DNA of 64,000 bases from Ophioceras dolichostomum (taxonomy: Eukaryota > Ascomycota > Sordariomycetes > Magnaporthales > Ophioceraceae). Shown piece by piece: positions 12,453-24,360 of this stretch (within the stretch, counting starts at the first letter, position 1; each line of letters opens with the position of its first letter). Location: positions 62,001 to 126,000 of the forward strand of contig PYST01000005.1 of NCBI GenBank assembly GCA_003049485.1, in the 5' to 3' direction. The translations under genes were made by a program, and so were the position numbers. Below the pieces are notes generated by a model that was not told where the DNA came from, ran no database searches, and was given only the letters and a program-made list of their open reading frames with translations.

Positions 12453-15400
12453 GTTGCCGCCACGACAAGGAAGGCAAACGTGTGAGGGGATGAAAGGCAA
12501 TGTGGAGGATTAGGCAGAGCAGACCCCAGACAAGCAGGCGTCAGCTGGGATCGACGTTTGTCGCCCACTGCTCGAGTCTTGCTGTGGTTGGCAGGTAGGA
12601 AGAAGACAGCCTCATCTACGCTTGTCGGGCCTCAGTCGCCAGCGTGTCGCCAGCGTGCACGCTGATGTCGTCCAAGCGTTACTTGGATAGGCGAGCGTGA
12701 AGTGCAGGGGGTACAGTGCAGTTGGGAAAGTGACGGGAGATGTGCAATGGACTCGCAAACGGCCACTGAAAGCAGCACACTGGCTCGCTCGCGTTTGTCC
12801 GGTCTGTTCTTTGGGCAGTATTCGACGAGTACTAGTTCGACGACGAACGACAGGGCAAAAGACGAGCAAAATCGAAGCAAGCAGAGCAAACAACAACAAG
12901 GGCTAGTATAGAGCTGTCACTTCGTTCGCTCGCCTTGATGAGGACAAACGAGGATGACGAACGATCAACGAAGATGGAGAGAGAAAAGGAGAGGAAGAGG
13001 AACGAGGGAACTGGAGTCAGAGAGTGGGGACGCGGTCGTGAATATTTAACCAGTCGTGATGATGAGGCGCGAAGCAGCAGAATTGCACATCCTGCAAACC
13101 GCGTGAGCACGAAGCAAGCCTACAACGTCGAAAAAGTCCTGGATCGAAGATGAGAGGGCCTCCCGGATGCAGCCCAGAAAAGACTGCCCCACTATCGAGG
13201 ATTGTGGAGTTGTGCTGCGTGGTGGTGGCGGATGGACTGGAGCAAGGAGGTCGGTCTGTCCTGTCTCCGTCGAGCGTCGAGCCTGACTGACTGCTGTCGA
13301 CTTGTGGACTCTGCTTCTTCTGTTCCTCTTTCTCCCCAGAACAGGGAGGGTGGGTGCGACAGCACGCACGACTCTTCAGTAAACCGGGGTCCGCCGCTAG
13401 GCATGTCCACTCAGCAGGAAGCAACGGAGACGTCCTGCAGCTGTTTTCAGCGGACGGGCAGAAGCAGAACGAGAGGAAATGGAGGGTGGCTTCGAAATCC
13501 GATTAGCGGGATGTGCCCCGAGCAAGACAGCAAGCAGGCTATTGGGGATTTTCCATCCAATATTGTTACAGCAGCAATGTACGACGGCCACGACGGCAGC
13601 TTGCAGGGGTAGGAATGATGGAATGGTGGTGGCGTTTTGGCGTGGTTCGCCCGACTTGATAGAAAGGCATCCAGATCCGTGCGGGAGAGCTCTGCATGAC
13701 CGCTTGGCCAATCCAAGAAGAGCTGGCTGGTGCACTTGATCTGTCGTAGTAGTCGTGGCCATTTCCATTGCTCGTAGCGGTACGGAGTAGATAATCCTAC
13801 CTAGTCCAGAACGCCTTTTTCGTATTCTGCACATCAAAAGATTTTCCACTTTTGAGGGCTTTGACAAAACCGACAGAAAGCCATTTGTTATCAGTGAACG
13901 ATAAGCCTACAACATCATCTCAGCTTGGAGGGGTTGACGACAGAGAGAGTCTTCGGCCCCTCCAAGCCATCATCACAAGCCAAAACAGAGACAACAGAAT
14001 AAGCATTGTCGAGCGCAAACAAATGCCTCAGAAGTGGGATGTTCGACGGGACTTTCGAACCATCTTCTTTTCTTCGAAGGTCCCGTGGTCATCTCAGCCT
14101 CTATCCCTCCCTCCACGGGTAAAACCCCACTCAAACATCATTCTTTTACGCCCGCCCAACTTGAGAGCTGAAAGATAGCAGAGGCTTCCCTCCAAACTTC
14201 TTCCAATCCATCCAGGGAAGGAACTGCAGACCTGGAAGGTGTGGTAGTCGCGTCATCATGCCGTCGACCTAGCGGTTGATTTTTCCACATCTGTTGCCAA
14301 CCAATATCGAATGTGACGGCTAGTGCAGTGCAGCAGTCGCAGCAACGGGAAGAAACAAAACAGCTTTGCTGCATCTGCAACCCTACTCCCCATCCAGCCA
14401 TCCACCCATCACAGCACACCTGCGCTGTCGATTCCCTCTTTCACCACAACGGCAAGCAAGCAAAAGGGCGGAGGACGCTAGTGCTGCAGGCCCGAACCAA
14501 CCAGCTGCAAGCACTTTATTGGGTGTTCCCTTCCTGCACTGCACTGTGATCATCCAAGGGATTGAGAGGTGTGGTGGGGAACCTGCCAGCTGTTCCCCGG
14601 CCTGGGATTCGCTTGCTTGTCTCTCTTGGCAGTTTTGCAAGTCGATTGGCTGGTGACGCTCCGACGTACAAGTAAGGCGACCGCCTCGTTTTTGTCTCGA
14701 CTGGCTGAGGATGTTCTGGCGGACCATTTCTCTCTTGCTCCTCCTTGCTGCCGGCTCGGTCAATGGTGTCACGATGGGTCGCGTCGCAGTTGTCTCTTTT
14801 TCTGCAGATTTTTTTTCTCTCTCTCTGCTTTCTATTTGCTGTCGACCTGCCGTCTACGTGCCATCTTGTTGCCTCCTCCTGCACTTTGTGCCCATCCGGT
14901 GATCATCCCAGATCAAGGTCCTCCTTATGTCGACGACGGAGACCCGGAATGGACTTGGCAATGCATTCGGCCAAGTTTAGAAAAGACCCGGGGAATACTG
15001 ACTGACTGCAAAGTTTCCGTCCGGAAGATACATCGGAGAGAGGAGAAGGTCACCACACCGAGACCGGGATACGGGCTGGGCAGATGTGTGCCTGATTGGT
15101 GCCTGACGGCCAGGACTGACCGGCCTCAACTTGGCATGCTTGCCGTGATAATCATACTAGGTACCTAGCTTGGCCGCATCGGCTCGTGGCTGGTCTGAAC
15201 CGGCCTGAATGACTGGTCCGTCGGTGACAAACCGGTCCTGCCTGCCTGTCTGTCAGATTTATCAGATGTGCGTTCTTTTCTGCTTCTGGCGGCCGGGCGA
15301 GCTTCAAAACGGGCGACGAAGCGCGGGAGAAAGGAGAGACGAGATATCACCCCACGTGCCTACCCCTTTCCTGCCCACAAGCTGGACGCTGCAGCGGTTG

Positions 15401-17379
15401 TGATCCCGCTAAGCGGCGCCCGACTACAGTGAGTGCGATGGGATGGCAAGACCACGGACCACGGGTGACTGACGAGCGGTGCTTGAAAAAAATTCCTAGC
15501 CAGTGGCATCACGGTGGGGCGGGCGTGGCACCGTAACCTGCATGTTCGGGAAAGGCACTGCCACACCAGTAGTGCCACCGTCACTATCCGAGCGAGATAG
15601 CCAAGACGCATTGTCTTTCCCTCCTCTTCTTCCGTCGTTTCCTCCGAGGTCTGCGGATTTTCCTTCCCTCACACAGACCAGAACAGACAGAGACAGAAAC
15701 CTTCGACAACATCCCTGTCCGTCGGTGAGAGCCGTTCCCAAGATTGACGTTTCCTGGTGACATCGGTCGCTGGTTGACTTAGCGCGGCATCCCTTGTCGG
15801 CATCGCTCGGGTTGGGCTCAATCGAAATCCAACGATGCCCAATCGTGCGGTGCCGCCTTGTTTTTCCTCCCTCCCCCTTGCGTAATTGCTCCTTCCTCTG
15901 TCCCGCGTCTCCCCCACCATTCCTTCACTCCCTCCCCGTCCTCCTTCCCCATGTGATCACCTCCCACGAGCAAATCTGTGCGGTAATACCCGCGATGTTG
16001 AGCAATTGTGCTGCTGAGATTGGCGCCGCTCAGATTGAGTGACTGAGACTGTGCCCACCATAGCCGGGCAAACAATCATCTTGCCCAATTCATGACCGAG
16101 TGGCCGACCTAGGTGGTTCTTGTCTCACAAGGAAGTTCGAGAAGCCCGCGCCATCTATATGGTCCCAGCTCCAGCGATACCCAGCTGGGGCTCGGCCTAG
16201 TCACCGATCACCGGCTTCGGGGGTTCCACAAGCCTAAGCGCCACCACCGGACTCGGCGCCGACGGAGCGTCCGTCTTCCACCCATCCGTCGAGGACCGGC
16301 GTGCATTCTTCTTCCTGAGACTGAATTCTCCAACCGCGCCAACATCACAACTTGACCCGAGCCTGCCTTCCCTGCCCATTCTTGGTTCGTGTTTTTGGCA
16401 AACGATCAATGCTAGCAAGCGCCAGACCATTTCATTGTTAGCCTGGCGGTCTTTTCTCGGGGGCTGCGCTGCGGCGTATAACGTCTTGATGTGGCTACCT
16501 GTACATAATGCCCTTGCCTAGTGGCAGATTGTCTCCGCAGCAAGCGGCGCGTGGGGACTTGAAGACACAAGAACCAAGCAATACACACTGTCGGCCTGGC
16601 TGCGACTTTTTGCCAAGGTGAATCTTTGAATCCTTCTACCGTCTGCCATTATTCATCCCAAGTTCTTACGCTTCTTGATGAGGCTAGTGCGCTTGCTGTG
16701 GCATAGTGAGGTGAGAGGTAGGCCGCCCCCAAGAGCAAGCAACCAGACAGCAGAGCAGGCCATTGCAGCGCTGCCACAATCAGTCCGTTCGTCTCTCGCG
16801 ACTGTGCCACCCATTATCTCGGTCTTCGCCTCTCTCGTTCTCTCTTTCTCCTTACCTTTCCTACAACCAACAACCCAAAACCCCCCCGCTCGCTTCTGTA
16901 TCCTTACATACGAATGATGCCGCTTAGGTGAAACAATGCCTGCCCCGTCAGTCTAACTTCTAGTCAGCGAGCGCGGGCTAGTGCGCTTGCAGAACGATCT
17001 CGTTCAGCCCTGCCAATGGGCGCTTTTTTGGACATCAAATTCTGGCGCGCTTGTCGATCCGCCCTACCGCCCCTGCGGCGAACACGACAAGCCCCTGGTG
17101 TATGGGACTTATTCAGAACACAAAAGAACTAGGGATGGCGCCTTTCGCCGCCCCTTCAAAAACGAAAACAAAAATGCTGGTGCCTTCTTCGTCCCTCTTA
17201 TTTGATCTGCCTCCCTTCCGTCCCCGTTCTTTATCTGCCAAACTATCTCTCTTCGTCCCAAGTGTTTCGCCGCTTCTTCTTCCCCCTCCCCACATGCATG
17301 TGTTATTGCAAAGTCCGTGGTTTAGCAGCAGCGGACCTACCGGGCGCCGAAGAAGAAGACCGCGAAGACGACCGGCACG
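12453..17379. other. Long intergenic interval, no supported CDS
   Basis: Nearly 5 kb upstream of both the minus-strand zinc-finger gene and the plus-strand cysteine-rich membrane-protein gene. It contains pyrimidine tracts, a perfect 12-bp palindrome CTAGGTACCTAG at 15157-15168, and many short frames without recognisable composition. It may hold the 5' leader of the zinc-finger gene and a long promoter region. Confidence 0.6.
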
Positions 17380-18950
17380 ATGACCACGTGCAACCACCCA
17401 TCGTCGGCCAGCGTCACCGGATCCTTCACCCCGCAGCGGCTGTTGGCTCTAGCTCTAGCTCGGCTACTAGTGCCGCGGGTTGTAGGTGGGAGAGGAAGAG
17501 GAAGAGGAAGGGGAAGCATATTACTGATCCTCGGGATCCTCCTGGTATTCTCGACTTCACTCATCCACCCCGCCGAAGCAGCGGGAGCCGTCTGCTACGG
17601 CCTGAACGGGAAAGTGAATGAGGGCTCGACGCCCTGCAACGCGAACGCCACGGGCGCGGCGGGATCACACTCGACGTGCTGCAATGCCTCGAACAATGAC
17701 GCCTGTCTGTCGACGGGCCTGTGTCTCAACACGATCGCCAGCGTGCCGGGCCACGTCATCTGGGCCACGGGCTGCACCGACCCGACGATGAAGGACCCCA
17801 GCTGTCCGCAGATCTGCCAGACCGTAAAGGGTGAGTACCTACCGACCGCACTCCAGACTTTCCGGTCTTGAAAAACCAAGTTACCAATGGTTGGCTAAAC
17901 ACCTGAATTGCAGGCAACGGCAACTACTTCCTCCGCTCCTGCTCCCCAGACATGACGCTCAACTCATGGTGCTGCGGCAAAGAAGGCGACAGCAAAGTGG
18001 ACTGCTGCAAGGAGAGCTTCAAGCTCTCCGGCACCATCGGCACCGTCGTCCACCAGTTCGGCGCCACCGCCGCCGTCAGCGACTCCCTGTCCCACGCCCT
18101 CTCCAACTCGAACAACTCCTCCTCCACAACGAACGGGGACGGCGGCGGCGGCGGCGCTCCAGACGACAGGCCCGCCCTCGTCGCAGGCCTGGCGGCCGTG
18201 TCCGGCTTCGGCGGCATCGCGGCCGTGGCGCTCGTCTTCGCGGTGCTGTACATCCGCCGTCTGCGCGAGCAGCTCGCGCACGTGCAGTCGACCTGGCGTC
18301 CGCCCGGATCGGGCCCCATGCGCATCGTGCAGCAGCTGCCGTCGCTGGCGCCCGAGCCCGAGCCGCCGTACTACGGCGGATCGTCCCACTCACACTCGCG
18401 CTCGCGCTCGCTGTCACCGTCATCGTCGCCGCTGCCGTCGCCGCTGCAGACCAACGAGTCGCTGCAGCTGCTGCAGCAGATACAGCTGCAGCAGCAGCAG
18501 TTGCAGGAGCAGATAAGACAGCAACAGCAAAACCAAAACTACCATCAACGGCCACTAAAAGGTGGTGGGCTCGCCGTCACCACAACGACAACTTCGTCGT
18601 CGCCGCCACAGCCGAGCTCGGACGAGTACCTGTCAGCGCTGGCGGCCGCCACGACGACGGTGCAGCTCAGGAGGGGGGACAGCATCAGCGGGAGCGAGTA
18701 CAGCGGCGACGGCACGAGTCCAGGTGCAGGCTGGGATAAATTTGGAGGCGGTGGAGGTGGAGGAAACAGCAAGCTGGAGCTGTTGGGCGAGGAGGTCAGG
18801 GAGATGTTCGCGGACGAGGACGCGCCGTGGAGGGCCGTCGAGCTGCCTAATGGGGAGAGGTACGAGTCGATCCTGTTCAATAATGGGTGTTTGAGGTATG
18901 CGCGGCCGCCGGCGACTGGGAGGGACTGGGGTGATGATAAGAAGGGTTGA
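17380..18950 (+). CDS. Cysteine-rich single-pass plasma-membrane/wall protein
   Basis: Model join(17380..17830, 17914..18950), 495 residues. The intron 17831-17913 starts GTGAGT and ends TTGCAG, and frame is kept across a glycine codon. After an unusual Arg/Gly-rich leader (to about 45) there is a hydrophobic signal-like stretch (46-63) ending in an AEA-type cleavage context. Residues about 72-190 form an ectodomain with many cysteines, including three CC pairs, and N-x-S/T sites. A Ser/Asn/Gly linker precedes one transmembrane helix (about 237-263) with a basic stop-transfer (RRLREQ). The cytoplasmic tail is Pro/Ser-rich, then glutamine-rich (LQQIQLQQQQL...), then acidic with REMFADEDAPWRAVE. 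This is the architecture of the widespread, uncharacterised fungal cysteine-rich surface proteins, and it also resembles wall sensors. The function is inferred from topology only. Confidence 0.85.
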
Positions 18951-19296
18951 AGATGCTGCCTTCACTCTAGCTCCTTATCTTTTTTTTATTCCACTTCATG
19001 CACGATGTTCTTTGTTCATATGGACATGGAGCTTTTATTCTTGTACTTTTTCGTCTTCTTCTGGATTTGAGCGTGGAGTTACGGTATTGGGGGAAAGATA
19101 CCGATTTGATTGCAGAAGAATAATTCGATAATATGCGTTCCAGACGTTCGATGAAGTGAAGCTATAGATACCTAGGTATGTGACAGATAGCATTGATGTT
19201 TCCCTGCCTCCCTCCCCCCCTCCCATCCTTTGCTTCCGCGATCCTCAAAACGATGTTGGTATGGCCAGGTAGGTCTAGTGCGATGTTCCCGACTAC
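18951..19296. other. Convergent 3' intergenic region
   Basis: About 350 bp between two converging genes, presumably containing both 3' UTRs. It includes the perfect 10-bp palindrome TACCTAGGTA at 19169-19178. No coding frame was supported. Confidence 0.6.
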
Positions 19297-22200
19297 CTAG
19301 GCTTCATCATCATCGGAGCCCTCCGAGCTGGAGGCGTCTGAGCCTTTCTCCCTAGATTGATCCCCGCTGTCGGCAAAAGATGCCCCCTCGCTCGAGTCAA
19401 CGCCAACTCGCTGTCGATCCTGCTCAAGCTCTTCTTTTGCTTCCAAGTGCGCCTGCCGAGCAACTTCGGGATCGCGGGGTGCATACAATATCTCCCGTCC
19501 GCCGTGCTGAATGAGTAGCATCTTCGCATCTCTCACACGGCGCACTCTGTCCGATATGAGAGAGGCATCGAAGAAACTTACGAGTTTCCCCTCGACGGTT
19601 TCCGGTCGTCGCATCAGCGCAAATAGCGGGCTGTATTTCCATATTCCCATGGGTAGAGCAACATCCTTGGGGTCGACTTCCACGAGGTCTGCATAGTTTG
19701 GCCCGTTCGGGTTTGCCCCGGCCTTGAGCAACCACGCCAGCCCGTTGCAGTTGTTCATATAGCAAGCTGTCTTGATAAAATCCACTCCGGTGTTCTCGGC
19801 ATGTCTGATTCGTTGGGCATCTGCCCAGATCTCGAGGAACCAGCAAGTAATACCGCTCCCACAGCAATCGAGCTGCGAGTAGATTTGTTCGTGCATGATA
19901 ATGGCTTCGCCTAGTCCAATAATACCGCCGATATGTTCGTGCAATCGTGCCTCCATCATCAGATCCCTGAGAAGCTGACGATAATGACGTCCGCTCGACG
20001 CGTGTCTTTTGATCATGTCAATGGCGGAACGCATGGTGCGGCCAGAAAGGTCAAGGAGGAAACATTCGAAAACGGTGCCGCTGAAAGGGCGAGCTTCGTT
20101 GCCGACGGCTAGGTCGTATCGTACTTTCGCTCGAAGTAGTGACGGCAGATGGTGATTTTTGACGACCATATCCGCGGCCTCGAGCCAACAGAGGTAGAGG
20201 ATCTCGCACAGGATGTGCATCTTTCGCGCTAGGACGGAGTCTTCGTTCAGGGGAGATAGGTAGAGGGGAGCAAGAAGTGGATATAGACCAGGGAAAAAGG
20301 CATCTGACATGTACGGCAATATAGAGAGGCCTCTCAATTTATCGAAGAATGTCCCAGCCTTCACGCCAGCCGATATTGGGTATTCCTTATTGAGGCACAC
20401 CCATATAGTTTCCCACAGTCGGCTGATGGTGAGGCTTTGTTTCCAACCCCGCGCTCCTGCCATTACGGCCTTAGCGGAGTAGTACACGAGGTTATTATGG
20501 TCATTTGATCCGTCACCTCGCTCAAGTGTGCCAAACTCGGCCGCGATCTGGGCAACAGATATGCCGAACAGGTCCACTATGCTGTCCTCGGTCACCGCGA
20601 AGAAGCCAACTTCTGTAAGCCCGATACGGTCCAGGGACAGGAACTCGCGGACGGTGTAGTGGGCGAGCTTGGCTATCCTGTAGGTCCGGCGGCCTTTGAA
20701 GTCACGTTGCTTGGGCGTTCTGACAAGGCAGCCGCAGACTTGGTCGATTATCTCCGGTCCGTAGGTGTGGTTTTGGTCCCTGACGTCCCTGTTCAGCTTT
20801 TGGACGAGGACCGCGACTGACAAGGGCCGTCCCAATTTGTCGCTGGCGCAAATCCAGGTCAGGATGGTTCGAGCCAAGGCCCGGTCGTCCCGCGGGATGC
20901 TGAGGAGAACTCTCTCGTAGGTGGCGTCCAATGTTTCCGGCAGCTCCTTTAGAGCTTGGAGAACGTCATGTCTCGTCCGTTTTCTCCTGAGAATGTCGAG
21001 CTGGCAGAATGCCCAGCGGAACCTAATCGTTATCAGCATCAGCACCTAGCTAGTGCTTTCGTGGGCGGAGGAGAGGGAGGTGGCAGGTGGCCAACCCCCC
21101 GATACAAAAAAGCTGAAAATATTGCACACTTACATCCCCTTTGCGCCCTTGGCGACAGCCTTCAAGATTTCGCCTCTCAGGTCTTCAGAGTGATGGGCAA
21201 ATCTCGCCTTCCCAAGTTCTGCGGCGACGTAGGTGTGAATGTCCTTCCCAACCTCCGAGTTGTTCATCGAGATGGTGGCTGAGCATCGACTAAGAGTGTG
21301 CTCAATGTCGGGATATCTTCGGCTAGTGGCCAGAAGACGGATCTGTTGATACTCGGGATCGGTGATGAAGGACTCAAGGAGGCTGAGCATCTCATCTCGG
21401 GACCCATCTCGGCCGCTGCTCTCATCGACAGCATCCACAATCAGATAGACTGTGCCGACAGCTTTCAGCAAGTCCCCCAGAATTCGGAGGAGGTCCTCTG
21501 TCGTAGGGCGGGCGTTGTCGAGGTAGAACGATCTGATGTCGAACGACATGTGGTCCAACTTCCGGCAGAGCTGGCTGACAAGCCAGCACAGAAGCGATTC
21601 CGGCTCCTTATGTGTATTCTGGTAAAAGCAGTAGTAGTAGATGCAGATTGCCTCACTAGCAGGCTGTGTTCTGCAGTACTTCTGGCATTCGCGGACGAGG
21701 AACGACGCGAGACAAGTCTTGCCCGCCCCAGGCATGCCATAGATCCAGATGGACCGCGAGGGGAACAGCTGCTCCACATCGAGCCAGGAATTCCAGGCAT
21801 CCATCCGGAGTATCCATTGGCAGGTGCGCTTCTCCTGGAGGCCACTAGCCTGGTTGTGGTATCCTGTTGGATTGGCTAGCTCGAGCCAGTCGCAGATTTT
21901 CCGCTGCTCCGCGTCTGAACACCGCTCGTTATATTCATCAGTATTCTAAACTAGCACGAAGGCACATAGTATGTAGTGTGGGATAACTTCTGTTGAAAGA
22001 CTCGCAGAAACTCACCGCTGAGCTTGATCGCGACTTCTTGCACCGCGGTCTTCAGCTCGCTGACATCTCGACTACCCAGGGATTGTTAGCATCTGCGCGT
22101 GAGAACAGCGGGGCACCTCGGGGAGGGAAGAACTTACGCTGTCTGGCTAAGTAGACCGATCGAGATTGTCGACTTGTACCGCCCAAGATCCTCTAGGAGT

Positions 22201-22580
22201 CTTTTGACAGAGGTGGCCTTCCAGGTCCATGACACGGCTGTCACTGCCTTTCGGCGCCGGCTGCCATCCGATCCCGCGCCAGGCACTGAGAGGCTGCCAA
22301 GCTCATCAGAAAGCTCCTCTAGCGTCGCTTTGCAGCCGCCCACGGCGTCGCATATGCCCTGCTGGTTCGCGATGGACTCGGAATAATCTTGATCCACGTC
22401 GGATAAGAACTTGAGGTTCTCCAGGGCTGAGGTCAGAGACGACGTTTCGACCAGGATCGTCCTCAGCTCGCGTGGCGCTTCCTTGGCGGTCTCGATGATG
22501 TTCTTGCATTTGGAGACCACTTTGAGAGAGATGTCGACCACTGCGATCACGCTGGCAGCGAGGCCCAGCGCCTCCGCCAT
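19297..22580 (-). CDS. NACHT-type STAND/NLR protein, fungal N-terminal domain
   Basis: Model complement(join(19297..21022, 21134..21914, 22016..22071, 22138..22580)), 1001 residues. All introns have GT-AG ends (GTAAGT, GTGAGT and GTAAGT donors) with GCTAACA or GCTGATAAC branch points, and frame is kept at each junction. Residues 1-165 start MAEALGLAASVIAVVDISLK and match the helical N-terminal domain of fungal STAND proteins (PigL_N/HeLo-like), linked to cell-death signalling in other NLRs. A pre-NACHT block follows (CDWLELANP..YH, then CQWILRMDAWNSWL). NACHT motifs are Walker A GMPGAGKT (226-233) and Walker B VYLIVDAVDES (about 322-332). The module KGMFRWAFCQLDILRR is the usual helix after NACHT. 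The C-terminal half is helical, with only one or two degenerate ankyrin-like units (GLAWLLKAGANPNG) instead of a long array, then an acidic Ser/Asp tail. Predicted role: intracellular non-self or stress sensing with NTP-dependent switching. Confidence 0.9.
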
Positions 22581-23058
22581 TATTTCCGCCTTTTCGTCTT
22601 CCCGCCCTTAGGTTATTCGGCGGAAAGATTGGTCCAGGTGAAGGAGAGGGTAGAACGCAGCGCGGGGAGGGGGGTAGGTGGTAAATTAAATAAATTAAAA
22701 GAAATAAAAGCAAAGGTCGCACGCAGCCTTACCAGGTTGTTGTTTGGGGACGGCGGCCTCCGGGCGGCTACAGCTGGCAGCCCGAGAGGGGTAAGACAGC
22801 TGCATGATGTAGTGGCTGTAAGACCAACCAAGACTGCTGGCCTGATGAGCCACCAGACTGCCGGACTGAAAGTAGATAAACCACCCCAGCCATTCCCTGA
22901 GTCGGCGGAGGCAAGGCTAGGTGCCCGAGGGAGCTAGAATTTGGCGAGAACAGAATTTGCAACGATTTTCTTGCTGGCTCTTGTGTCGTCGCTCTCAACG
23001 ACGCAAACAACACCAGCCACGGCCACGGCCGGCACGTCTGGTGGTCAACCCACCTCGG
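22581..23058. promoter_or_regulatory. Shared head-to-head promoter region
   Basis: Under 0.5 kb separates the NLR start codon from the first recognisable codons of the plus-strand membrane-protein pseudogene, so the two were divergently transcribed. The plus-strand gene probably began within the right part of this interval (about 22930-23058), but I cannot fix its start. No specific operator was identified. Confidence 0.4.
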
Positions 23059-24360
23059 CAGCGTAGCACCATCAACATCACCTAGAGCTGTCTAGCAGAG
23101 CTCCTGATCTGCTCTTACAAATGCGTCTACATGGACATCCCAGACGATGATGTGCGCAATGCTGGATGGCACAAATGGAAGAAGATCGCGTACTGACCGG
23201 AGAGGCCTCGGCTCCGTAGGACGATCCGGAAGATCGGGCTGATGATGCTGATTATCGTCGCCCCCGAGCTCGGCGTGGGGATGGCCGCCGACCAGTACCG
23301 GGTCGCGTCGCGCCTGCTCCGCGAGGCCAGAGCAACCGGTGTGAAAGCGATACGTTCCTATCCGCTGGTTCAGAATCCACACCTCCTTCGGAGTCCCTCA
23401 CTATGAGCCACGCTTTCTATGCCGTAATGGGCGGTATCCGCGAGGTGGCTCACAATGCCTCCTCCGATGATGATGATGATTTCGTGGAGAAACAGGTGAA
23501 TCTCGTCGACTACGGTGAGTCGAGTTTCGCAAAGGGGAAGGAATGAATCCGACAAAGCGACTGGCTCAGGGTTGTGTGCCTCTATAGGACTAATTCGGAC
23601 CGTTCAAATTTCAGTCAAATCTCTCCGGGGCAGTTCGGGTGTGTATCGGGCACGATTTCTCGAGACGGAAGCCGAAATCAACGCTCTGAGCAAGTCAGAC
23701 TCGTTCACAAAAGCCCTCGCCATCTTCTAGTCGACTTCCCTGTTGCTCGAGTGCATCGGGAGGTCGTCGCTAGGGCTGTCTGTATCGCTCCTGGAGCTAC
23801 CGACGGCGGCGTATGTCCTCTGTGCGGTGGCAATGTACGGCTTCTGGTGGAGCAAACCCTACGATACTGAGCAGGTCATGCTGCTGCTGAACGACGAGCT
23901 CCCAGCTAGGGTCGAGGATTACATTTGACGGCCACACATCGTGCATGAACTCCGCATCGGCAGCTCTCGATTCATGGCGTCTTTTGCGGAGGCACTGATT
24001 CCAGTTTGGAGATCATTCGTGATGGATCGCGATGAAGCAGTGGTTGTAACATATGCCGTCGCTGCGCTTTTCGGGGCAGTCCACCTCGCGGCTTCGAACT
24101 GGGATTTTCCATCGGTCCCCGTCCTTTGGTTTTGGAGGGTATCGTCAGTCGTCTCTACGATCGCGCCGCCCCTGGCTCTTTGCGTATTTTTCACAGGCCT
24201 TTAATACTTTCCCGCCGAGGTGTGGCTTTGGGGTCTTGCTCTGGGCTATTTCGTCTCTCGCGTTGGGATCATGGCCCTTGTTGTCTATTCCCTCTCAGCC
24301 ATGCCAGCGGATGTGTATGAGACTGTCCTCTGGATAGACTATTTGCCGTTCTTGTCTTGA
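23059..24360 (+). pseudogene. Decayed multi-pass membrane-protein gene
   Basis: Reading plus-strand codons through their stops gives one coherent protein of a widespread, uncharacterised fungal membrane family: QRSTINIT, then SCLAELLICSYKCVYMDIP, a KIGLMMLIIVAPELG helix, HAFYAVMGG, EINALSKSDSFTKALAIF, LLECIGRSSLGLSVSLLELP, YGFWWSKPYD, FWRVSSVVSTIAPPLAL and a C-terminal ADVYETVLWIDYLPF. In-frame stops lie at 23083 (TAG), 23194 (TGA), 23728 (TAG), 23926 (TGA) and 24202 (TAA). There is also a one-frame shift between about 23341 and 23403, and a still-recognisable intron (23515-23569, GTGAGT...CTCAG). Every stop could come from one C-to-T or G-to-A change, as RIP produces. The gene is clearly inactive. 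The family identification is from memory of its motifs and was not searched. Confidence 0.75.

Noticed and set aside
14569..15168. 199-codon plus ORF in the large gap
   Set aside because: Starts at GTG, not ATG, is Cys/Leu-rich by pyrimidine content, and has no coherent domain.
17831..18739. Arg/Ala-rich 302-codon ORF over the membrane-protein gene
   Set aside because: Frame shadow starting inside the intron; no independent start or family.
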